Part shown: positions 10,795 through 21,035 of the stretch, piece after piece
Numbering within the stretch: the stretch's first letter is position 1
Layout: each line of letters starts with the position of its first letter
NCBI GenBank assembly: GCA_022410635.1
Contig: JAJVDF010000003.1
Span: 2,872,192-2,936,191, forward strand
Direction of reading: 5' to 3'
DNA: 64,000 bases
From: Tretioscincus oriximinensis
Lineage: Eukaryota; Chordata; Lepidosauria; Squamata; Gymnophthalmidae
Notes under the pieces: generated by a model
Told to the model about the DNA's origin: nothing
The model's database searches: none
The model's input: the letters and a program-made list of their open reading frames with translations, nothing else
Made by a program: the position numbers and the translations under genes

Positions 10795-11030
10795 AGTGGG
10801 GTAAGGGGAGAAGGAGCTAGAAAGATTGAAAGAGGAATAGAAGAAGGAAAGACAGAAAGCAAGAAGAAAGGAAAGAAAGAAGGTAAGTAAAATAGAAANA
10901 AAGAAGGAAGGAATGAAATAGGTTGGGTTAGTGTTGGGTGGGTGAGTGGGTGGGTAAGTGAATGGGATCATGATAAGTGCATGTGAAAGGGAGAGAAGAT
11001 GAAGAGGAAGAAGAGGAAGAAGGACTAGTG
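10795..11030. repeat. GA-rich low-complexity tract
   Basis: Purine-rich run of GAAA, GGAA and GTGG words, ending with a GAAGAGGAA repeat. It produces a spurious 159-codon open frame on the minus strand. Confidence 0.8.
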
Positions 11031-11236
11031 GCCCATTACGTTGCACAGTGGCAGCAGGCTTACTCCACTAGTATAAATATCTATTGTTTACTTCATGTTT
11101 CCATCTCCAAGCATATGGAGTTTTTCTACAATGTTATAAAATGCTACAATTCCCAAAAAAATCTTGCTACATCATCTGTGGATCTTATCCAAAAAAGCAT
11201 ATGTGGGGAAATGATTGTTTCTATAGATAATCACAG

Positions 11237-11477
11237 ATAAAGATAGAACCTCAGTATTATACTTTATGACCATATACTAGATGGCTCTTAGTCAACAACT
11301 CTAGAATAAATACATATAAGCACATTTCAAAATAACAACAATAATAATCAAGTTTAGAAGCTACTGCTGTTATTGTTGTTATTTTGAAATGTGCTTATAT
11401 GTATTTATTCTAAAGTTGTGAACTAAGAGCCATCTAGTATATGGCCATAAAGTATAATACTGAGGTTCTATCTTTAT
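11237..11477. repeat. Near-perfect long inverted repeat
   Basis: Left arm 11237-11344 and right arm 11370-11477 are 108 bp each with about four mismatches, separated by 25 bp. Arms begin 'ataaagatagaacctcag' and end 'ggttctatctttat'. The symmetry is far higher than in the other palindromes here, so this is young or maintained. There are no flanking target duplications I can see and no coding content. It could be a miniature foldback transposon or a local inverted duplication. Confidence 0.85.
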
Positions 11478-12080
11478 GTAATGTCTTTATTAATATCGGC
11501 TTATGTTGAGTAGTGCTGACTGAAAGCTAAAGTATTTGAACTAATTGCAAGATATTAAGATGTTTACAATATACCATGAGAATGACGTTGAACTACTGAA
11601 AATTTTAGAATATAGTTGCACTGCCAAAAGTCTGCCTAATGGTTTTTTTATAAGCATAAATGGATGAAATTAGAGAAATGAAGATGAATGGATGAAATTA
11701 GAGAAATGAAGATGAAAGCAAATTGTCTTTTCTTCCATGACGATGTTGTCTAGTTATGAAGAAAACAAGACAATGGACTTCTCTCTGTTTTCAACCAATT
11801 CATTGCACATTCTAACAATCATTGAAGTTGGGACTTATACATTACTCACTAGGCGTGAAACTATTGGGGGAGGGGGGAATCTTCAACTCTCAGTTTTTTT
11901 AATTTCTGTTTATTCTGCCTTTCATCAAATGGTGAACGCTTGTTGGTGATCAGTTCCTAGGAATCAGGATTCAATTAATTAAATTAGGATCAGTTCCAAT
12001 GAACTCATAAATATACTTTGACTAATAATATTTTTGGCAAGACTTGGTCACTAGGTCAACATTCCTGTTCAACTGATATT
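11478..12080. other. No recognised gene; 28-bp tandem duplication
   Basis: A 28-bp unit (atggatgaaattagagaa...) occurs twice in tandem from 11660 to 11715. The rest is AT-rich with no family resemblance. Confidence 0.45.
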
Positions 12081-12082
12081 GC

Positions 12083-12145
12083 AGTGAGCAGTGGTTGGAC
12101 CCAATGAACCTGAAGGTCCCTTCCAACTCTATGATTCTTTAATTC
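12083..12145 (+). mobile_element. CR1 LINE 3' tail
   Basis: 'cagtggttggacccaatg', 'aaggtcccttccaactcta' and 'tgattctttaattctg' are the terminal words and 8-bp tail of the ATGATTCT-type CR1. Confidence 0.7.
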
Positions 12146-12672
12146 TGTGAAAATGACTTTGATGATTCCATAAAGTGAGCCAGCCTTTGGCTGTAAGTGA
12201 AGTTGAAGGTTCTACTTATATAAATGAAAGATCACATCAAGGTTAGAGAGTTGACATAATAGTCATCCCAGATGCTGTTTTTTTCTCTTACAGTGCAAAG
12301 ATGATCCGAGAATGGATTTCATTCAGACATTGTTAACATCATATGGCTGCTATTGAGGTATCCAGAACTCTTCGCTTCAAGTATATGGTATCATCTAAAA
12401 AGATTTCCTAATGCAAAAGTTAGATTAACATAATTTATTTTGCCAGTGGATGATCCTACCATACATCAGGACAGGAACCATTTTCCTTTGAAAGTTCTTT
12501 CTTCTAAACAGTGGAAGAAACTCAGAAACTTTGAGACCACTAGGGAAGATGTTCAAACAAAGAAAGCCTCCTTAGATATCATATTGATTAATATATCACA
12601 CATTTTGTTTATGGAGATTACCCAATGTTGACATGGTTTTGTCTCCCTTGCAACCATGATGTATTGGACTAT
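12146..12672. other. No recognised feature
   Basis: AT-rich unique-looking DNA with no supported gene or repeat. Confidence 0.35.
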
Positions 12673-12800
12673 GTAAGAATATAAGAGGAGCCCTGATGAA
12701 TGTGGCCACAGCCCATCTAGTCCAGCATTCCAGTTGCACTTGAGNCTCTCAAGCAGAAGAAGGCAAAACCTTTAATTGTTCTTCAGTAAATCCAGTAAAT
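12673..12800 (-). mobile_element. CR1-type LINE 3' end
   Basis: 'gtaagaatataagaggagcc' followed by 'cagcccatctagtccagcat' on the minus-strand element. Truncated and diverged beyond the first 80 bp. Confidence 0.7.
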
Positions 12801-13824
12801 TATAAATCCTGCCTGTATAGTTGTACTATATTATAGTTGTACTATTTTAAATTACTTCTCATGCCCTTTCTGTTTGCTAGTTCACCTGCCAAAACAGGGG
12901 TATGTGCACAGACAATAGTGTGGCTTGTGCTATGACTGAGGACTTTTCTACAAGATATGGTGATATATTGTTTTCCCTTCACTCCCCACCCCCAAACTAT
13001 CCTGCAGTGAATGTCACATTTGGAAAATACTTTTGAGTAATTTCTCCTAGAATTAGATATTGCAGGCTTTGGAAGACCTACTTCGAGAGGAAGTTACTAT
13101 TTTAAGTTAATATTACAAAAGTTAAACAGTTGAGACGGGCATGGATAAGTAGCAGCACAGCATTGGCAAAAGACACTGGCAGTCAGATTAGCACTGGCCA
13201 ATCACCCTGTGGGGAAAGCGTAGTATAGAGTGAACCTGGAGCTTCCTGAATACTTGCCACTATCGGCCTAAGGCCTTGCATGGTGGCATGGTGCAGGGCA
13301 GCAGTGGGAGCAGTACTTGATAGGCTGCTTCTGCCTTCCNGGCACTCATGCTTTGGCTTGGAATGGAAGCTTCACCTAGTGTTGTGGCCATGTTGGCCTG
13401 CTGTACAGACTCAGTCCATGAGAAGCGCCATTTTGCTAGACCTGGGTTACCAGCCTGTNCCTGCCAGTCTGCGGGAGAGAGAGCTTAGCATGATGATGGT
13501 GGTAAGCGGGCTGGAAGCCTGTTAATGGCATGTGAGCTTTCAGTAGCAACTTTGTGGTGCCATGTTAGCCATGTGATTCTTAGTGGCAATGGTGTGCATG
13601 CGTGCATGTGTGTGTGTGGTTTCGGAGCAGTCAGCAGCAGCTTGCAGCTGTGCCAATCACTTTGACATGAGAACTGCAGCCCCTGATTGGTTACAGTGGT
13701 GATCACCGCCTCCTTTCTTAAATAATAATAGTTTCGTACATATTTAAAAAACCTGTGTAAACTTTATCTGTACTCATTCATTTAAAACATATAGCATAAA
13801 CCAAAAGTGAATTTAACTTATTTA
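12800..13824. other. No recognised gene; GC-richer segment 13140-13700
   Basis: The GC-richer part contains 'agcactggccaatcaccctg' and two ambiguous bases and resembles an old repeat. Open frames of 73-81 codons on both strands have no motif. A short TG-rich run is at about 13600. Confidence 0.3.
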
Positions 13825-13834
13825 AGTACATCAA

Positions 13835-13925
13835 AACTACTTCTTCAGATGCTATGGAGTCTAGCAAGGGAATTTCATAGCACCTTAGTAGGCAGCATGA
13901 GCTTTCATAGACAAGTCCACTTCTT
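13835..13925. mobile_element. Foldback element F, half copy
   Basis: 'gcaagggaatttcatagcac' then 'gcagcatgagctttcata' and 'caagtccacttcttca' are one arm only. Confidence 0.65.
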
Positions 13926-14140
13926 CAACCAGTGTAGTCTTGTAGTTAGAATGTTGAACTTTTATCTCGAAGCCTCCCTGTTCAATTCTCCATTCTTCCA
14001 TGAAGCCACCTGGGTAACCTTGTCTAATCACAGCTCTTTGGGTCTCTCTTAGTCCCACCTACTTTACAGGCATCTGTTCCGAAGAGAAGACCAGAAGATG
14101 ATGGAAATTCCTGCTGAATACCTTTTCTTAGTAGTCTTTA
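13926..14140 (+). repeat. tRNA-derived SINE (family A)
   Basis: 'gtcttgtagttagaatgttg' is the eroded box A region and 'cctccctgttcaattctc' the box B region. The body then reads 'atgaagccacctgggtaacc', 'agtcccacctactttaca' and 'gaagagaagaccagaaga', as in the other family A copies. Confidence 0.7.
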
Positions 14141-15149
14141 TGAGACCCCTTTGCTCAATCGTCTGCACCCAGATTAAAATGGCTATTGCTTTGAAATGTA
14201 TCAAGTAACAAGGAGAATGCCACTAATGTAATTAATATGTTTTAGAATCACTATCTTATATCAACAGTAGGCTATTATGGATGGAAAAGATTTGGAAGAA
14301 ATNGCATCTTCTATGAACTTAAGTGACTTAAGTTTTTGTACTTTTGCAATCCCAACTGTGGCAAGGCAAATGGACTTGAACTAATGGCTAGGAACATACC
14401 TCCTATAATTGATAACAATTGGATTTATGGAGTTTTTCTGAAATCCCACTACAATCTTAAAATATGTTAATTCTGAAGAAAACAAGTTTAATAGATTTTG
14501 GATAGAAATTGTCTATGAGTAATGTCAGATAAATGGTGTGCATGTCCCCGGAGATATAAAAATTGGATGCAGTTAAAGCACTAACGTTTTTGAGGTCTGC
14601 ATCTTGAGAAAGTTAATCTCTGAAAGGAAATTGAGCTGAACATATATTTTATCAAGTCTTACATGAATGAACAAGGGCACATTTTGAACACGCACACCCC
14701 CCTAAAGAAAAAGCAGTTATAGACCATTATCTCAAATTAAAATTGCACTAAAGATGGCCAAACATCATCTACTATTAACTCAAATTGGTTGAAACAATGT
14801 TCTACAGATGGAACAGAAAGTGTTGCTCCAGTGTAGGACAGATGTGAATTCTATGCTGGGAATTGCAAATGAAACATTAAAAAATAAAATTCCCAGTATC
14901 AAATTATATACAACACTTTGGTAGGAAAACCTTTGAAGCACTGTATGCAGTTCTATTCTGAAACTATCAGAAGTATAAAACTATGCATAAAAAGATAAAT
15001 GCCAAGGAATTAGTCAATTCGCCAGAAAACATTGGGGGATTTTTTTCATAAGGAAAAAGTGAATAAGAAAGGACAGTCTTTCTCTTTTTTTCTTTTGCAA
15101 ATTTTTACTCATTTTCAGAAAAGAATGATATTTATAAAACTAATTTATT
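14141..15149. other. No recognised feature
   Basis: AT-rich DNA with no gene and no repeat family that I can name. Confidence 0.35.
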
Positions 15150-15605
15150 TTGAATCTAGCAAGAGGGTCTCATGGTGCCTTAGACACTCACAAGAATAAG
15201 GTAGACAGTAGGAACAAGGAGGATAAGGAGGAACCTGAAGGCCTTCTAATCTTTCCTTCACAACAGACACCATGTGAGGTTGGTGGGATTGAGAGATCTC
15301 TGAACAACTGTTACTAGACCAAGATTACCTAGTTGGTTTCATGAAGGAGTTCAGGATCAAACCAGAAGACCTACAAGTTAGTAGTCTGACACTCTAACCA
15401 CAAGATAAAAGCATGAGTTTTTGTAGACAAGTGTACTTCTTCAGGATTACTACTGATGAACTCATAACAGACCATATACCACACAAACAGCAGACTTGTC
15501 TATGAACTGTTACTGAGGTTTTTTTCTTGATAGTTTCTAAGGTGCTACAAGATCTCCTTTGCTATATTTCCTGAACCCAGACTAACATGGCTATTTGTCT
15601 TAAAT
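15150..15605. mobile_element. Foldback element F interrupted by a SINE
   Basis: Left arm 15150-15220 ('gcaagagggtctcatggtgc') and the rest from 15410 to 15605 ('gcatgagtttttgtagaca' ... 'aggtgctacaagatctcc' ... 'actaacatggctatttg'). The element is split by a minus-strand SINE. The right end complements the left end seen in other copies. Confidence 0.65.
15270..15412 (-). repeat. tRNA-derived SINE (family A) nested in element F
   Basis: Reads backwards: 'ccatgtgaggttggtgggat', 'ccaagattacctagttgg', 'tcatgaaggagttcaggat' and 'tctgacactctaaccaca', the complements of the family A body and promoter boxes. Confidence 0.65.
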
Positions 15606-15617
15606 CCATTTGAGTTG

Positions 15618-15780
15618 CAATAATTTCCCCCCTTCTCCTCCTGCTTCAGCTCCTTTATAAGTTTGACCTAATATAATATGTTATCTCTCCATTAAGTTGC
15701 TCTATTAATCCCTCCACATCACTGATCCTTTAATCGGTTTCTTGTAAAACGAATCTATAAAAAGGCTTCAGTTCGTAACA
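15618..15780. repeat. Unnamed repeat segment (shared with 53830-53960)
   Basis: 'ccccttctcctcctgcttca', 'ctcctttataagtttgacc' and 'tctctccattaagttgctct' recur with few changes near 53.87 kb. No coding frame. Confidence 0.5.
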
Positions 15781-15984
15781 AATTTATTAAGTGTTTTATC
15801 TCTCATCAAAAAACATGGCTTGTGCTTTTCAATTAAGTCCATCTTTTAAACAAGTCAGTCCTCTATCACTGTATCTTAATAAATCAATTCATAACTCACT
15901 CAGTAAGTAGGTAGAAGGATACAGTATTGTAGAATATAAAAACTGGGTCAGAGTTTTACCTTAATGAGTGTGAAAAGTATTTTT

Positions 15985-16060
15985 CCCTCAAGATGCTACA
16001 GGCAATAGAAGCTGCACCAGATGAAAAGTCTTCTGTCTTCTATATCTCATTCCATATATC
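15985..16060. repeat. Unnamed repeat family Y, copy 1
   Basis: 'aatagaagctgcaccagatg' and 'gtcttctgtcttctata' match segments at 25670 and 53445 in order and spacing. Confidence 0.45.
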
Positions 16061-16317
16061 GTATATACAATCCCATCACCTTTGATAATTCTAGTGAATA
16101 TGCCACCAGGAACTCCATCAGTCTGTGTATATTTTTCCATAATTCCTAAATCCCTTGGCAGTCTAGGCTCGCTGATAGCTAATGAGGTTGATATGGGATA
16201 AACAGATCCAACCACAGAGGAAGATCTTATCTAAACGTGGTGTGGAAATTATATCTTGGTTCTTGCACTGTTCTCAAGATTAGCATGTGAATTCTCAAAG
16301 GAGGAGATAACCTTGTA

Positions 16318-16410
16318 GATGGTCCAGCAAGGGGTCTTGTAGTACAGGGATTAACAAGATAAGCAGCATGAGCTTTCATAGGCACATCTACTTCTTTAGA
16401 TGTTTATAAA
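16318..16410. mobile_element. Foldback element F, half copy
   Basis: 'ccagcaaggggtcttgtagt', 'gcagcatgagctttcata' and 'atctacttctttagatg'. Confidence 0.65.
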
Positions 16411-16424
16411 TGGTATGTCTCCAA

Positions 16425-17010
16425 CCCTCACAACTTACAGCTAAGGCTGGCCACTGGCAGTGGTGGATATGGCAGACATCAAAAGATTCCGGCTGGGAGT
16501 CTTTGTAGCACTTTCTTCAGTGCAGCTCTGGCACAGTGGCCGGTGATGAGTCCTCCATACAATGCAATCTTGGGTAGGCGATGTTCCTTCATCCTGGAGA
16601 TGTGCCCCACCTAGCACAGCTGCTTCTTCATAAGAACATCAAAACATCCGAATATAAGAGGAGCCCTGCTGAATCAGGCCACAGACCATCTAGTCCAACA
16701 TTCTGTCTCACACAGTGGCCCAGCAATTGCATCTGGGCATTTGCAACGCTATTGACTTCTCTCTGTTCAAGGACTGTGGCGCTAGTGATGTTATTGATCA
16801 GTAGACATGCAGAATGGTATGGAAACATAGCTGGTGGAATTGCTTAAGGGTTTGCAAGTAGTGACGGTAGATGACCTATGTCTCAGACCCGTACAAGAGA
16901 GTGGCCAGAATTAACATACACACTGGCCTTGCACTTTTCTTCAGATATTTGTTTTTCCAGACTCTTTTATAGAGTATAACAAAAGTGCCGTGCTAGTTTG
17001 TTATCAATCT
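16425..17010 (-). mobile_element. Non-LTR retrotransposon ORF2 remnant, split by CR1
   Basis: On the minus strand it reads RLWKNKYLKKSARPVCM, ILATLLYGSET, HYLQTLKQFHQLC, then (after the CR1 insert) KKQLC-VGHISRMKEHRLPK and IALYGGLITGH. These match the pieces of the copy at 7985-8640. Stops and frameshifts make it inactive. Confidence 0.7.
16627..16742 (-). mobile_element. CR1-type LINE 3' end nested in another LINE
   Basis: 'catctagtccaacattctg', 'cacacagtggcccagca' and the reversed tail 'cataagaacatcaaaacatc' interrupt the ORF2 remnant between the codons before KKQLC. Both elements lie on the minus strand, so the CR1 piece is the younger insertion. Confidence 0.75.
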
Positions 17011-18170
17011 CTTTGTACAGCAGTATAATACCACTTATATAGACAGATCCCCCCAGCCATCTTCCTGTAAGCAGAAAGAATATTTCCTGTAGGCAGGACT
17101 TGGCACAGATTGTCTAAAAAGGCTTCTTCCTTATCAGGACCAGCTGCAGTGTCGGCTGGGAGCTGTAGTCNACAGGGTAGGGCAGAAGAGGCGGCTCAGA
17201 CTACACTTCTCAGCAGGCCCTGCTGCCAGCTAAACAAATGCCTTGTTTCACTTTTTTCACATTTGTATTGCTACTGCCAGCTTCATGAAACTGCTGGGCA
17301 TCCAAGCTTTTAAAAATGACANAGAAAAGCAGGCAGAAATACCATTTAAAACTATAAAAAAGGAAACATGAATTCTGTCAGGAAGTAGAGAAACAGGAAG
17401 CTGGCAGTTCATTATTGTTTACATCTGGAACCCCATCTATAAGTTTTTTGTTCTATATCATATTATATCTTATCTCTAGAACACATTTGTCAATCCTATG
17501 CAAACAGGACCATAATTTTGCCATATCCCTTAGAGAACTAATCAGAAGCAGGTACTGTCAAATTAATTGGCTAATATTGGTCTTAATCAACAGCTCATTT
17601 ATCATGCTGACCTTGGACATTTAAGGTGAAATTCCAGAGAACATCACTGATTTGGCTTGACTTAGCCAAACACATCTGTAGTTTGAAGGTCCCATTTGAT
17701 CTTCCAAAGGCTTGTTGCTGTTCTTCTCATCTTTATTTGTCTTGTACATGTGCTTCCCTCTTACATCTTTCAATTGGACAGTAGAATAATTTGTTGGGAG
17801 AAAAATCTCGCCATTGTAAAAGGAAAGACTGACAGAGCAATGAAGTTTCTGGGTTCCAAAGTAAAGAAGGTCTGAGGCCATAAATCAATGACCTTTCTGT
17901 TATNTGATTCATCTCAAACTCCATGGCTTGTTTTTTCTGAAAACTAAGTCCAATTAAGAAAGTTTTTTGATGAATAGAAAATGGGGGNAAAAACTAAATA
18001 CATCTATAGATGAGCTCATAGTTCTTTCACACTGTGAAGCTACTATTTATAAAACGTGATGTTCTTTCAATTCTGTGGATTTCATTTATACATTACACTT
18101 TCCCTTCTGTTCTGAAGCAGGAAAGTTCCNTCACTATCTCTTAATCAAGGCATGGAATGCATTCAGATTT
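17011..18170. other. No recognised gene
   Basis: Unique-looking DNA. On the minus strand at 17621-17924 two overlapping frames stay open for 63 and 86 codons (pieces LPTNYSTVQLKDVRGKHMYK and SFLLQWRDFSPNKLFYC). Neither resembles a family I know, so this is not called as a gene. Confidence 0.35.
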
Positions 18171-18350
18171 TTTTTCATGCTATAATAGCATAATTATAGG
18201 GTATTTGCCATATGATGTTGTGAGGATCCAGCAATGATAGCACTAAAACTAAAAGTTCTGTTAGTACTTTTATAAAGTTTTCATAGTGCTATATCCAGCT
18301 GGACATTCCTTGTGAGAGCATTTGAGACCCCCTTCTCAATTCAGGATTCA
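18171..18350 (+). repeat. Unnamed repeat family X, copy 2
   Basis: 'catgctataatagcataatt', 'gatccagcaatgatagcac', 'gttagtacttttataaag' and 'ctggacattccttgtgaga' match copies at 515, 34640 and 36925 in the same order. Confidence 0.65.
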
Positions 18351-18885
18351 ATAAACCATCCCAGATGGGTCTAGAATATGATAACAGATACAGAGGGCGC
18401 TCTCAGTGATGCATGACATAAAGAAAATAAGAATGTTATTTGCATGATCTTGTTNTAATCTGAAGGGGGAGGGTCTTCTCTTCTATCACAGAAGCTACTG
18501 TAGAGCCTTAACTTAGTATAAATAATTTTTTAAATGATTAGGAATTGGCAAGTTTATGAATGTCACGTTACATCATAGCAGCAGAGTTAATGCCTGCAAG
18601 ATGCTTCAAATGCAAACACGCACACATACACACCACAAAATCCCTTGGCACATGGCAACAAAGATTGAAAACAATTCCATACAATGCCTATAAATATCTA
18701 TGTATAATATTTCCATAGGGTGGTATGCTAGCATTGTTAGATCAATTGTTTCTTGGTGAGACCATATGGTGTTTTGATCAGTGTTTCTGTGCTTTTAAAT
18801 TCAGCTCTGCCCATTTTGCTGCTAAGAATGATAATCATATTCGGCATAAACAAGAAAAATGTAGAAACATAAGATTATGCCAAGA
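18351..18885. other. No recognised feature
   Basis: AT-rich DNA with a short CA-rich stretch near 18620. Nothing supported. Confidence 0.35.
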
Positions 18886-18889
18886 TTAT

Positions 18890-19440
18890 GCTGTCTTATT
18901 GTCAGAGAAGGTGCCCTGCAGAATCAGGCCNCTGTGCATCTAGTCCAGCCTTCTGTCTCACCCAGTGGCTCATGAATTGCTCCTGGTCATTTCAAGCAGA
19001 AGGAAGCTAAATCTTCACTTGTCTCAGCTCCCTGCAAATGGCATTTCATGAATCCTGCCTGTTGCTCCATCCCAGAGACAGTCTCAAGACATCTGTCCTA
19101 GTAGCTATAGATTCACTTAGCCTCCAGGAATTTGTCTAGTCATATCTTAAAACTAACCAGGCTGTTAGCTATCACCACCTCTTCTGGAAGCAACTTCCAT
19201 AGACCAAAGACCCTCTGGATAAAAAAATACTTTCATTTGCCTCTCCTGCCCATCATCATCAAAGAATGACTCCTTCTCCTAGTGCCCTGTGACAATTTCT
19301 TTCTCTCTATTCACCTTCTCCTTCCCATGCATGATTTTAAAAACTTCAATCAATTTTAAACATCATCTTTCAAGGATGAAAAATCCTAGAGAGACTGACT
19401 TCTTCTTGTTGCTTCTGAACCTTGTTTCTTGTGCAAGTAA
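18890..19440 (-). mobile_element. CR1-type LINE, 3' UTR and ORF2 C-terminus
   Basis: Reads 'catctagtccagccttctg', 'ctgcctgttgctccatccca', 'caccacctcttctggaagca' and 'cccatgcatgatttta', in the order of the 45.8-46.4 kb copy. The protein part is heavily decayed. Confidence 0.8.
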
Positions 19441-19464
19441 GAATAAACAGATCCTTCTACTGAT

Positions 19465-19675
19465 TTCAAAGGAATAGCTGTGTTAGTCCAGGTCCAGAAG
19501 ATCTAGGAAGGTGGTCTTGTAGTATAGAAATAGGCTAGGTGCCATGAGCTTTCCATCAAGTCTGAATCTTCAGATGTTTTGGATGCATCTGAAGAAGTGG
19601 ACTTGCCTATGGAAACTCATGCAGACTATCCTATTTCTTGATAGTCTCTAAAGTGCTGATCTTTCTGCTGTGAGG
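19465..19675. mobile_element. Foldback element F, full copy
   Basis: Left end 'tttcaaaggaatagctgtgt', left arm 'gccatgagctttccatc', loop 'tcttcagatgttttggatgc', right arm 'gaagtggacttgcctatgg' and 'gatagtctctaaagtgct'. An almost complete palindrome of about 210 bp. Confidence 0.7.
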
Positions 19676-19689
19676 AAGCCTTTCAGATT

Positions 19690-19835
19690 CTTAAAAGCAG
19701 TTGTCTTGCCTCCATTTACTTTTCTGCAGACTAAACAGGTTAAACTCTCTTCCTAGGACACACTTCCTAGCAGACCACTTACCATCTTGTTAGCCTTCCT
19801 TTGACCTTGCTGAAGTTCATCTTGATGGAGTCAAT
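19690..19835 (-). mobile_element. CR1 LINE ORF2 fragment, second subfamily
   Basis: On the minus strand 'gtcaaaggaaggctaacaag', 'gtttaacctgtttagtctgc' and 'ttttaagaatctgaaagg' follow the CR1 ORF2 C-terminal order (MV-GL ... SLTCLVCRKVNGG ... AFKNLKG). It does not continue the neighbouring CR1 and is a separate insertion. Confidence 0.5.
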
Positions 19836-20848
19836 GCTCCCCCCCCCCCTTGCACTGGTAAATGTCTCACAGTATATCAAGCAAGTATTGGCCACAGAAC
19901 AACACACATATAGAATAATCTACTCAGACATGTTGGAGGCTTTCAAATGTTGTTATTAAAGTTAGCTGCAACATTTGCATCATGTTCTGCTCATCCAATG
20001 ATTCTTATCATTACAAGTATAATCTGCAAATGGTTTTATTAATTTGGCCAAAATTCATAAATCCTTGAACCGTAGAGGAAAACAAATATATATCATGAGA
20101 AAATTCCCCAAGGATAGTCATTTTAAAATAGGCAAAAGAATGCTTTCTATATGGTTTCCAAAAGGATAAACAAACAAACGATGTTGCTTTGAAAAATGGA
20201 AATGTTTGCACAGAAAACAGGCTTTCATACTATGCTGTACTATCATAAATATTCATTGTGGAAAGGTTTCTTTGCTGAATTACAAATGGAAGCAAGGGCG
20301 TTTCAGAGTCTATTTCAGATAATGTTTGAAACAATAATTATGGGCAATTAAGGACTAGAATTATTGCAATTCAAATCAGAAATAAACAGCTAAGCAAAAT
20401 ACAGCAAGATTTGTACTTATTATGGTCAAATGTTTTATCTTTTGTAAATTTGATATGGTCAAATGATTAATCATTAAACTATTTGTATCGTAGCGTAAAC
20501 TTCTGAAAACTGAAAATATTCAGAGCATTGACCATCAGAACTCTGCTGATACTAGAAGCAACATATCATTCTATTGATATGTAATTTTAGCCATTATTGT
20601 TTTTACAAACAACAATGTCAGAAATATGCATCAGATAGAACCAGTTTACATTTGTGGATCAAATGGCATGGTATAAGGAACAGTGATGTCAAAATTCTAC
20701 TTATGATGAAAAGATGTGACTACTTCTTGCTATATTGCCATGTNACAAGCTATGATCCAAAGTGTGAGCGCAAGTTGCAATGAAATATACAGAAGAAATT
20801 TAAATAATAAAACTCAAGCTTAAAAATGCCAAATCATGAAATGATTTC
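19836..20848. other. No recognised feature
   Basis: AT-rich DNA. Nothing supported on either strand. Confidence 0.35.
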
Positions 20849-21035
20849 AAACAAATAGCTGTCTTAGTCTTTGTCCAGAAAGTCTATCAAGGGGGCTTGT
20901 AGCATGTTAGAGACTAACAAGAGAAAAACAGGCAGCACGAGCTTTCACAGACAAGGCTATTGTTTCAGATGGCAACTGAAGAAGTAGGGTTGACTATGAA
21001 AGTTCATGATGGCTACCTTCCCTTTTAGTCTCTAA
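20849..21035. mobile_element. Foldback element F, full copy
   Basis: 'caaacaaatagctgtcttag', 'aagggggcttgtagcatgtt', 'cacgagctttcacagaca' then the inverse 'actatgaaagttcatgat' and 'cccttttagtctctaag'. The hairpin loop is near 20975. Confidence 0.7.

Noticed and set aside
10567..11046. 159-codon minus-strand open frame
   Set aside because: Driven by the GA-rich low-complexity tract; overlaps open frames on the other strand and has no motif or codon bias.
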